Source: DATAYA01 sp963754235 (GTDB lineage: Bacteria > Pseudomonadota > Alphaproteobacteria > Acetobacterales > Acetobacteraceae). Taken from it: a DNA stretch of 64,000 nt. The translations under genes were made by a program, and so were the position numbers. The notes beneath the pieces are model-generated. The model searched no databases and was not told the DNA's origin. It was given only the letters and a program-made list of their open reading frames with translations. The DNA lies in the NCBI GenBank assembly GCA_963754235.1, contig CAVWFK010000024.1, forward strand, positions 48,531-112,530, in the 5' to 3' direction. Positions 57,022 through 64,000 of the stretch are shown piece by piece. The first letter of the stretch is position 1. Every line of letters begins with the position of its first letter.

Positions 57022-58320
57022 ATGCCGACCGACCCCGGTGCGCGCCGCGCCATCCTCGACGCGGCGGACGGAATGCGTGGCGAGGAAGCAGCGCTGCTGG
57101 CGCGGCTGGTGCGCCATCGTAGCCTGCTCGGGCAGGAGCAATCCTGTCTCGACGAGATGGAAGCGATCTATCGCGAATGCGGGCTGGCGCCGCGTCGGGT
57201 GGCCGTGGATGCAGGCGCGCTGGCGAGCCATCCCGGCTTCTCGCCGCCGCTGCTGCCCTATGCGGGTCGGGACAACGTCGTCGCCGTGCATCGGCCGAGG
57301 GGGCCGGCGCAGGGCCGCAGCCTGATGCTGCAAGGGCATGTGGACGTGGTGCCGGAGGGCGCCGCCGAGCTCTGGACCACCCCGCCCTTCGCGCCCGCAA
57401 CCCGCGACGGGCGGATGTTCGGCCGCGGTGCGGGCGACATGAAGGCGGGCCTTGCCGCGATCGTCGTCGCCTTTCGCGCCTTGCGCGCGGCCGGTCTGCA
57501 GCCCGCTTCCGAGCTCCAACTCGCCGCCGTGATCGAGGAGGAATGCACCGGCAATGGCGCGCTCGCGGTGATGCAGGCGCTGCCCGCGCCCGACGCCTGC
57601 CTGATCCCCGAGCCGGGTCCCGGCTATCCGGCGCTCTACACCGCGCAGGTCGGCGTGGTGTGGGCGTGGGTGACGGTGACCGGACGCCCGGCCCATGTGC
57701 GCGAGATGCACGCGGGCATCAACGCGATCGACGCCGCCTATGTCATCGCCGAGCGCTTCCGCAGCTACGAGGCGGAGATGAACCGCGCCGAGCACCGCCA
57801 CCCTGCGTTCGCCGCCGACAACCACCCGATCAACGTCAATCTCGGCACCATCGAGGGCGGCGAGTGGAACAGTTCGGTGCCCACTCGGGCGCGCATCGGG
57901 CTGCGGGTGGGCGTGATGCCCGGCCACTCCTGCCGCGAGGTGCGCGCCGAAATCGAGCGGCTGGTCGCCGACGCGGCTGCCGATCCGCGGCTGCGCGGCG
58001 CTGCGGTCGCGGTCGCGTTTCGCGGCTTCATGGCGGACGGCGCGATCATGCCGGCCGAGCAGCCGATCTCGCGCGCGGTCGCAGCACTGCATCGCGAGAT
58101 CGCCGGCGAGGCGTTGCGGTCATGGGCGGTGCCGGCGTTGACCGATGCGCGCTTCTACACGCTCTATCAAGCGACCCAGGCGACCTGCTACGGGCCGGAT
58201 GCGAACGCGATCCATGGCATCGACGAGAGCGTGAGCCTCGACTCGCTGCACGACGTGACCCGCGTGCTGGCGCTGCTGATCGCCGAGTGGTGCGGGGTCG
58301 AGCGGGCCGATTTATCCTGA
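57022..58320 (+). CDS. M20 family metallopeptidase (ArgE/DapE-like)
   Basis: 432 residues. Zn ligands in LQGHVDVVPEG (His, Asp) and GRGAGDMKAG, catalytic Glu pair in VIEEECTGNGAL, dimerisation domain with TGRPAHVREMHAG, and a late His in NAIHGIDESV. Probably an N-acyl amino-acid deacylase; which one cannot be told. A palindromic repeat lies 31 bases after the stop. Confidence 0.88.
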   Translation: MPTDPGARRAILDAADGMRGEEAALLARLVRHRSLLGQEQSCLDEMEAIYRECGLAPRRVAVDAGALASHPGFSPPLLPYAGRDNVVAVHRPRGPAQGRSLMLQGHVDVVPEGAAELWTTPPFAPATRDGRMFGRGAGDMKAGLAAIVVAFRALRAAGLQPASELQLAAVIEEECTGNGALAVMQALPAPDACLIPEPGPGYPALYTAQVGVVWAWVTVTGRPAHVREMHAGINAIDAAYVIAERFRSYEAEMNRAEHRHPAFAADNHPINVNLGTIEGGEWNSSVPTRARIGLRVGVMPGHSCREVRAEIERLVADAAADPRLRGAAVAVAFRGFMADGAIMPAEQPISRAVAALHREIAGEALRSWAVPALTDARFYTLYQATQATCYGPDANAIHGIDESVSLDSLHDVTRVLALLIAEWCGVERADLS

Positions 58321-58350
58321 CACTCACGCCGCAAGCCGCGGCAGCAAACT

Positions 58351-58398
58351 CCCTCTCCGCCCCGGGGGGCGGAGAGGGCCGGGGTGAGGTGGGGGAAA
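58351..58398. repeat. REP-like palindrome, site 6 (uninterrupted reference)
   Basis: CCCTCTCCGCCCC / GGGGGGCGGAGAGGG plus tail CCGGGGTGAGGTGGGGGAAAC. The complement of the tail, CCCCCACCTCACCCCGG, is the intact form of the sequence split by IS110 copies 1 and 2. Confidence 0.8.
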
Positions 58399-58611
58399 CT
58401 CCCCCGCCGCACTCCACATCCGTAGCTGTCACGCCGCAGCTGTCACGCCGCCGCGCGCATGCGAGGATGGTTCGCGCCCGTAACGCCATCGCGGCCCTGT
58501 TCAACCGGGATGATGGTCGACATTCTGGACCGGGATGATTGCCAACAGTGCAGAGACTTGGGCCGGCTCCGGCGGTTCGCGCAGCCCCGCGCGGGGCGGA
58601 GCGAACCGCCG

Positions 58612-59002
58612 GAGTTCGCCGGGTCCTGTTCATGGTGGCCCAGGCGGCCGCCCTCTGGAACCCGGTCATGAAGACCTTCAAGCAACGCCTGCTGGCCGCC
58701 GGCAAGACGCCCAGGGTCGCCATCGTCGCGGTCATGCGCAAGCTGCTGACCACCGCCAATGCCATAGCTGCGGGATGGCCAGACCTGGCACCAGCCAGCC
58801 GCCGTATGAGAGCGTTTCTTGGTTCGGCTGCGCGCCGTTTCTTCGTCCCGGCCTGCGATCCCCCAAAGCCCCGCGCACGGGGGCGGTCAATGATGGCCGA
58901 AGGCCACCGCCGCAGGCGGCGCGCAGCGTCATTGACGGCCCCGAGCACGGGGCTAGCCTCGCCCCAGGCGGGCGCAACAGCGGAACGAAAAAGACAGTTG
59001 CT
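58612..59002 (+). mobile_element. IS110 remnant, copy 3
   Basis: Matches the last ~390 bp of copies 1 and 2: the end of the transposase gene (VRRVLFMVAQAAALWNPVMKTFKQRLLAAGKTP) and the 3' non-coding end up to CAGTTGCT. The 5' two thirds, including the guide-RNA region, are gone, and an inserted A near 58765 shifts the frame. The right flank CACCCCGACCCTCTCC is again the REP-like repeat. The 58399-58611 stretch before it has no recognisable gene. Confidence 0.85.
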
Positions 59003-59026
59003 CACCCCGACCCTCTCCGCCGCTAG

Positions 59027-59296
59027 GCGGAGCTTCCCTCTATGGCATTACTTCAACCATCTGACATATTAAGAGGAATTGCCATATCGGACCCAAAAAT
59101 GTACCCATTCACTGGCTACACTCCGGCAAAGGCATCGCGTCAATCACCTGCAATCGACGGTAGCGACGAAGCTGGTACCATCACTGGTAGCTGAATATCT
59201 GGGGCCATTTTGGGTGTACCCAGTAGCTGAGCCGCCGTTTTGCAACAAAGCGAGTCGGATCAGAGAGTTGCGTTATCTCACAATAGGAAGCTCGGC
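59027..59296. mobile_element. Putative MITE inserted in the loop of a REP-like palindrome
   Basis: 270 bp, markedly AT-richer than its surroundings, with 11-bp terminal inverted repeats GCGGAGCTTCC / GGAAGCTCGGC (one mismatch) and flanking CTAG at 59023-59026 and 59297-59300, a likely target duplication. The flanks join to CCCTCTCCGCCG-CTAG-GGGCGGAGAGGG, palindrome site 7. Near the left end TATGGCATT pairs with ATTGCCATA. No transposase, so it would move in trans. Open frames in it have no coding character. Confidence 0.7.
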
Positions 59297-59323
59297 CTAG
59301 GGGCGGAGAGGGAGCAGTCGGGA

Positions 59324-60247
59324 TTACGCCTCGTAGGCCAGTCGCAACCCCGGCTCCGGCCACGGCATCGACGCGAGCCGTCCGGTGCCCGACAGCGTGA
59401 CATAGGCGGTGCGCAGATCCGGCCCGCCGAAGCAGATGTTCGTCACCCACATATCCGGAAACGGCACCTGCCGCAGCACGCGCCCGTCCGGCGCGATCAC
59501 CGTGATGCAACCGGTCACCAGTGTCGCGACACAGATGTTGCCCTGCCGATCCACGGCGAGGCTGTCGAAGCGCTGATAGCCGCCCAGTCCGCAGATCAGC
59601 CGGCCGCCATGCGGAGAAGGAAACGGCTGGCGGCGCGCCTCGCCGGGTGCGGCGAGGTCGAACGCCCAGAGCCGCGCGGTCTCGGTCTCGGCGACGTAGA
59701 GCGTGCATCCGTCCGGGGAGAGGCCGATGCCATTGGGCGTCAGCACCGGATAGGCAATCTCGACGATCTGCGAGCCGTCGGCGCGCGCGTAATACACGCC
59801 ACCGTGGTCGCGGTCGCGCGCGCGGGTCTTGCCCAGGTCGGTGAAATAGAAGCCGCCCTGGCCGTCGAACACGATGTCGTTCGGCCCGCGCAGCCGGTGC
59901 TCGCCGCAGCGATCATAGAGACGCCGCACCGCACCGCTTTCCGGATCGATGCGCTCGATCCAGCCGCCCGCATAGTCGGCGGCCTGCATCGTCGGCCGCA
60001 GCAGCCCCTCGACTTGCGTCCAGACGAAACCGCCGTTGTTGCAGCAATAGAATGCGCCGTCGGGCCCCACCGCCAGCCCGTTCGGTCCGCCGCCGAGTGT
60101 CGCGACGACCGATACGGTGCCGTCGCCGGCTACGCGGGTGACGGTGCCGCGCGCGATCTCGACCAGCACCACCGACCCGTCGCGCATCCAGACCGGGCCT
60201 TCGGGAAAGCGGAGCCCGGTCGCCAGGATGCGCGGCGCGGCGTCCAC
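59324..60247 (-). CDS. SMP-30/gluconolactonase/LRE family protein
   Basis: 307 residues. Six-bladed propeller with metal ligands in FPEGPVW (Glu), GPNDIVFD (Asn) and TPNGIGLSPDG (Asn, Asp). Hydrolyses sugar lactones or related esters; the substrate is unknown. 14 bases downstream of the peptide-binding protein gene on the same strand, so the two are probably co-transcribed. ATG 60247. Confidence 0.88.
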   Translation of the reverse strand: MDAAPRILATGLRFPEGPVWMRDGSVVLVEIARGTVTRVAGDGTVSVVATLGGGPNGLAVGPDGAFYCCNNGGFVWTQVEGLLRPTMQAADYAGGWIERIDPESGAVRRLYDRCGEHRLRGPNDIVFDGQGGFYFTDLGKTRARDRDHGGVYYARADGSQIVEIAYPVLTPNGIGLSPDGCTLYVAETETARLWAFDLAAPGEARRQPFPSPHGGRLICGLGGYQRFDSLAVDRQGNICVATLVTGCITVIAPDGRVLRQVPFPDMWVTNICFGGPDLRTAYVTLSGTGRLASMPWPEPGLRLAYEA

Positions 60248-60261
60248 CGCGCCGCTTCCCG

Positions 60262-61848
60262 CTATTTGTTGATCTTGATGTAGCGGAACTGGAAGTTGTT
60301 GTCGGCCTGCTGCGCAACCGAGACGTTCTTCTTCGTCGCCCAGACGATCACCTGCTGGTGCAGCGGGATGCTGGCAACGTCGTTCTGGATCAGTTTGATC
60401 GCGTCGTCGATCTCCTGGTAGCGCTTGAACTCGTCGATCTCCGAGGCGATCTCGGAGATCAGCGCATCCAGTTTCGGGTTGGAGTAGCCGCCATTGTTGA
60501 CGATGCCGCGCGTGCCGTTGCGCGTCCCGAGCAGCGCGAACAGCGCATTCTCCGCATCATAGGTCGACGGCGTCCAGCCCAGCAGGTAGAAGTCGGTGTC
60601 GTAGTTCGGGATGCCGGTTTTGAGGAAGTACTTGGTCTTGGTCTGCGCGTTGAGATCGACCTTGACGCCGACCTTGGCCAGCATCGAGACGATCGCAGTG
60701 CAGATTTGCGCATCCATCACGTAGCGGTCGTTGGGGCAGTCCATCTGCAGCCGGAACCCGTTCGGGTAGCCCGCCTCGGCAAGCAGCTTCTTCGCCTCCG
60801 CCGGGTTTGGCTTCGGGCGCACGTCGAGCTTCGGGTTGTAGCCGTTCACCCCCGGCCCCCACATTTCATAGCTCGGGTGTGCCAGGCCGCGCATGATCAC
60901 GCGGGCGATCAGCGGTTCGTCGATGGCGAGCGCGAAGGCGCGGCGCACGCGCACGTCCTTGAGCGGGTTCTTGCCCTTGACGTCGGAACCCTTGAGCTCC
61001 GGCCAGGCCTGCTGCAATCCGAGAAAGATCGTGCGCAGCTCGGGATGCTCGAGCACCTTGAGGTTGGGCGAGTGCGAGATGCGCCCGATATCCTGCACCG
61101 GCACCGAGTAGATCATGTCCTCGGCACCCGACAGCAGCGCGGAGACGCGGGTCGCGGCGTTGGAAATCACGTCGAACTCCACGCGGTCGGCGTTGCTGGT
61201 GTTCTTGTCCCACCAGCCCGGGTTCTTCTCCACCACGGTGCGGCGGTCCGGCTCGCGCGAGACCAGCTTGTACGGGCCGGTGCCCATCGCGTTGTGGACC
61301 GCGAAATTGTCCGCCGTGCCGCCGATGATCACGGGATCGACGGAGTTGTGCTTCTCCATCCACGCCTTGGAGACAATCAGGAGGTTCGTCTGCTCCTGCG
61401 GGAAGATCGGATCGACGTGGTTCATCTCGAAATCGACGGTCAGATCATCGACCTTCTTCGCGTCCTTCACCATCGCCAGCACGTCTTGCATCGTCGAGGT
61501 CTTCGACATGATGCGATGGAACGAGAACACGACGTCGTCGGCGGTGAACGGCGAGCCGTCCTGCCATTTCACGCCGGACCGAAGGTGGAAGCGCCAGGTC
61601 GTCGGATTGATCTGCTTCCAGGAGGTCGCGAGCGCCGGCTCGAGCTGGAGGTTGGCGTTGCGTCGCGCTAAGGGCTCGAAGATGTTGCCCAGGAACGAGA
61701 GCTGGACGGTTTCCTCGCGCGTGACCGGGTCCATCGCGCCGACATCGCCGTCATTCGCCCATTTGAACGTGGTCTGCGCCCAGCTCGGCCCCAGCCACAG
61801 CACCGACGCCAGCAGGCCGCCTGCGATTGCCCCGATCCGCCGTTTCAT
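60262..61848 (-). CDS. ABC transporter substrate-binding protein, family 5 (peptide type)
   Basis: 528 residues from ATG 61848. Signal peptide (GAIAGGLLASVLWLGPSWA-Q). Family 5 marks: WRFHLRSGVKWQDGSPFTADDVVFSF, AMGTGPYKLVS, VRRAFALAIDE and YPNGFRLQMDCP. Periplasmic ligand carrier for a Dpp/Opp-type importer. No permease follows; the ATPase at 28712 is far away, so partners are presumably elsewhere. Confidence 0.92.
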   Translation of the reverse strand: MKRRIGAIAGGLLASVLWLGPSWAQTTFKWANDGDVGAMDPVTREETVQLSFLGNIFEPLARRNANLQLEPALATSWKQINPTTWRFHLRSGVKWQDGSPFTADDVVFSFHRIMSKTSTMQDVLAMVKDAKKVDDLTVDFEMNHVDPIFPQEQTNLLIVSKAWMEKHNSVDPVIIGGTADNFAVHNAMGTGPYKLVSREPDRRTVVEKNPGWWDKNTSNADRVEFDVISNAATRVSALLSGAEDMIYSVPVQDIGRISHSPNLKVLEHPELRTIFLGLQQAWPELKGSDVKGKNPLKDVRVRRAFALAIDEPLIARVIMRGLAHPSYEMWGPGVNGYNPKLDVRPKPNPAEAKKLLAEAGYPNGFRLQMDCPNDRYVMDAQICTAIVSMLAKVGVKVDLNAQTKTKYFLKTGIPNYDTDFYLLGWTPSTYDAENALFALLGTRNGTRGIVNNGGYSNPKLDALISEIASEIDEFKRYQEIDDAIKLIQNDVASIPLHQQVIVWATKKNVSVAQQADNNFQFRYIKINK

Positions 61849-61917
61849 TGCTTGCGCTCCTCCGATATTGCCCGCGATAACAAACCCTCCCTTGAACGGA
61901 AGCAAGCCCCGATCTTG

Positions 61918-63182
61918 CGCGCCCGAACCACCGCCCACGATCGCGCGCATGAAGCGGCGGCGGCCGCGCCGGCCGGTGCGGCCGCCGCCGCTTGGTACTC
62001 GGTGTGGCTCGCGATCGCGGTGCCGCTGTTCCTGCTCGCCTTCCTCCGCGAGTGGCCGCTGCCGACCGGATGGACGCTGATCGGCTGGCACGTGCACGAG
62101 CTGCTGTTCGCGGGCCTCGAAGCGGTGCTTGCGCTGCATCGTCGCGGGGGCCGCACCCCGCACGCGCGGCGCACTCGTGGCGCTGTTCGTGATCGGGCGG
62201 GCGGCGATCGCCACCTCAGCCTGGATCGGGCCGCTCGGTCGCGGCACTCGCCGACCTTGCCTTTCCCGCGCTGCTGCTGGCGCTTGCCGGCCGCCGGCAC
62301 CCGCGCGATTGGGCGCTGCTCGCGGCTTTGGCGGCGCTGTTCCTGGCGGACGCCCTGTTCCACCTCGAAGCGGCGTCCGGGCAACTCGGCCTCGGCTTCC
62401 GTCTCGCCCTCGCCGACGCGCTCGCCATCCTCTGCGTGGCTGTGCGCCGTGCGGCCCCGCAGCCGGCGCCGTCGGTCGCACCGCTCGCGGCAGGGCTCGC
62501 CGCGTGTGCGGCGCTGATCGCGCTCGGTCGGCTTGGCGCGTGGCTGCTCGACGCCCTGCCGGGCTGGATCGGACCGCCTTCGCTGCATCGGGGTCTCGCC
62601 GGGCTGGCGGCGATCGGCTGGGCGGTCGGCCGGCGCGCAGTTGCCATCGGCGTGTGGGGCGGCGTGCCGATTGCGGTCGTCGGCGGCATCGCCTTCGCGA
62701 TCCTGCTGCTCGGCCGTGCCCCGGCAGGACGAGCCGCACGCGCGGCGGACGCGCTCGCCGGTGCGGCGCTCGCCTGGTGGATCGCATCACCCGACGGACG
62801 CGCCGCCGGCGTCCTGCTGATCGCGGCGGGGGCGGGGCAGGCGCTCTGCGGGCTGCCGCCGATCGCCTTAGCGGGACGGCTCGGGCTGGCGGCGGCGCCG
62901 CTGGGCCTTGCGGCGCTGGGGGCGGCGTCGCTATGGCCGCGACTGGTGACGCCGAGCACCGGGCTGCACGCGCTGGGCGCGGCGCTGGCGATCGCCGCCG
63001 CCGCCGCGCTGGGTGGGCGGGGGATCGCGCTGCTCGGCCTGCTGCTCGCAGCCGCAGCGCGGATCGCTGCACCGTTCAGCCCGCATTACACCGGGCTGCT
63101 GAAGCTCGCCGCTCTGTTCTGGCTCATCGGCTGGATGTGGCTTGCACGGCGACGGCTCGGCAGCGTTCTAATGCGGACCTGA
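61918..63182 (+). pseudogene. NnrS family membrane protein, degraded
   Basis: Similarity to NnrS (haem-copper membrane protein linked to nitric-oxide metabolism) is spread over three frames: VWLAIAVPLFLLAFLREWPLPTGWT with GWHVHELLFAGLEAVLA, then from about 62160 RGALVALFVIGRAAIATSAWIGPLG in the next frame, then from about 62240 ALLAALAALFLADALFHLEAASGQLG in the third, running to 63182 with many membrane helices. The segment after HELLFAG that is usually FLLTAVPNWTG is missing, so a deletion, not just base errors, is likely. Divergent from the peptide-binding protein gene. Confidence 0.7.
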
Positions 63183-63206
63183 AATCGACCTGGAGGAGAC
63201 TGCGTC

Positions 63207-63818
63207 ATGCGTTCCCTCGCCCTCTCCGCGGCCGTGTCCATTGCCGCGCTGGCGGCCCTTGTCTCCGCCGCATCGGCGCAGCCCTACGCACCCGCGCCGT
63301 ATGGACCGCCGCCCTATGGCGCGCCGCCCCCCTATGCCACCGCACCGCCGCCCTATGCGCCGCCGCCGCTGCCCTACCCGCCGCCGGCCGGGCCGCTCGC
63401 GGGACCCGGCGCCACGCCCGGCTACGTCGTCCCGCCGTTCAACGAGATCGGCACGGGCCAGTCGCTGCCGACCTCCAACCGGGCCAGCAACATCGACAGC
63501 GCCGACACCCGCTCCTTGATCGCGCCGCGCCTGCCGACCCCGCCCGTGGGCGACGACGCGACGTTCCGTGCCTACCTGAGCAACGCGCGGCAGGCGTTGT
63601 CGAGCGGGCAGACCGGCGTCGCACAGGAGGCGCTGGAGCGCGCCGAAACGCGACTGCTCGACCGCTCGGTCGCTCCCTCGCGGGCGAGCGACCCGATCGC
63701 CGGGCCGGAGATCCAGCGGCTCGGGCAGGCGCGTCACGCGATCGCGGCCGGCGATCTGGGCGGCGCGATCGGACTGATCGACAGCATCCTGGCCGCGGGG
63801 CCGCCGCCGCTGCGGTGA
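63207..63818 (+). CDS. Exported protein with PPY repeats
   Basis: 203 residues. Signal peptide (ALSAAVSIAALAALVSAASA-Q), then a Pro/Tyr-rich stretch (YAPAPYGPPPYGAPPPYAT) up to about residue 65, then a helical domain (AYLSNARQALSSGQTGVAQEALERAETRLLDRS and QARHAIAAGDLGGAIGLIDSIL) resembling small periplasmic helical proteins of Acetobacteraceae. GGAGG lies 12 bases before ATG. Function unknown. Confidence 0.7.
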   Translation: MRSLALSAAVSIAALAALVSAASAQPYAPAPYGPPPYGAPPPYATAPPPYAPPPLPYPPPAGPLAGPGATPGYVVPPFNEIGTGQSLPTSNRASNIDSADTRSLIAPRLPTPPVGDDATFRAYLSNARQALSSGQTGVAQEALERAETRLLDRSVAPSRASDPIAGPEIQRLGQARHAIAAGDLGGAIGLIDSILAAGPPPLR

Positions 63819-63849
63819 GCGCCGGGCGCATTCATGGCGGCGGGGCACC

Positions 63850-64000
63850 GTGACCGAGGCAGCGACCTCGCTGCTCGTGCTGGCGCTGCTGCTCGCCGCG
63901 ACGGGTGGCGGGGTCGTGCTGCAGCCGATGCTACCGGAGACCCACCGTTCCCGCGACACGGTCGAAGCGGTGCGGCTTGCGCTCACGATGATCGTGACCT
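63850..64000 (+). CDS. DUF4239 (bestrophin-like) membrane protein, 3' partial
   Basis: GTG 63850 opens a frame to the window edge: a membrane segment (SLLVLALLLAATGGGVVLQ) and then LPETHRSRDTVEAVRLALTMIVT, the beginning typical of DUF4239 proteins (helix, LPE.H, then Glu/Val-rich helix). Only 50 residues are visible. Confidence 0.55.
   Translation, partial: MTEAATSLLVLALLLAATGGGVVLQPMLPETHRSRDTVEAVRLALTMIVT

Noticed and set aside
59079..59300. 73-codon frame in the MITE
   Set aside because: No ribosome site, no similarity, crosses the terminal inverted repeat.
62129..63853. 574-codon frame across the NnrS region and the PPY gene
   Set aside because: Arg/Ala-rich shadow; it matches NnrS only over 62160-62235, and the PPY gene is clearly in another frame with its own signal peptide.

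Overview
The window is a GC-rich stretch of an alphaproteobacterial chromosome. The gene repertoire looks most like Rhodospirillales/Acetobacteraceae: a Hint-domain secreted protein, a glycine-rich calcium-binding protein, CarA with an N-terminal helix-turn-helix, dense type II-C CRISPR, IS110, IS66 and IS4 insertion sequences, and many GC-rich intergenic palindromes. This placement is inference from gene content only.

Layout. 1-512: end of a SAM methyltransferase. 540-5711: a complete type II-C CRISPR-Cas locus made of a divergent tracrRNA, cas9, cas1, cas2 and a 9-repeat array; cas9 carries three single-base frame changes, one of which removes a base of the catalytic RuvC-III Asp codon. 5712-7451: glycosyltransferase and GST. 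7700-9076: an IS110 element inside a palindromic repeat. 9082-16002: holC, pepA, cysQ, a frame-broken sua5, a cysK-like synthase with an Rrf2 regulator, and an FAD protein. 16228-17915: an intact IS66 element. 18097-21439: a small hypothetical protein and a two-subunit molybdenum hydroxylase (large subunit frame-broken). 21450-24423: a nest of palindromic repeat, a second IS110 and an IS4 element. 24566-33674: EF-G, a glycine-rich calcium-binding protein, a peptide ABC-transporter ATPase, a stop-interrupted glycosidase-Hint protein and opgC. 33835-39196: sulfate activation (cysD-cysNC) and a large FecR/DUF6600-like envelope protein. 39398-45949: carA, carB, greA and threonine ammonia-lyase. 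46067-53258: a branched-chain amino-acid ABC transporter (livF, G, M, H and two tandem binding proteins). 53388-64000: retropepsin-like protease, D-2-hydroxyacid dehydrogenase, radical SAM protein, M20 peptidase, an IS110 remnant and a MITE in another palindrome, SMP-30 lactonase, peptide-binding protein, NnrS pseudogene, and two envelope-associated genes, the last running off the end.

How it fits together. Cas1, Cas2, tracrRNA and array look intact, so the CRISPR system is functionally limited by the state of cas9. Three unrelated mobile elements (IS110 three times, IS4 once, a MITE once) sit in the same palindromic intergenic repeat, and the IS110 insertions can be reconstructed to a CT core in that repeat, which suggests guide-directed targeting. 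Several housekeeping-type genes also carry single-base frame changes, so either this genome is decaying or the assembly has residual indel errors; the sua5 case favours at least some sequencing error.
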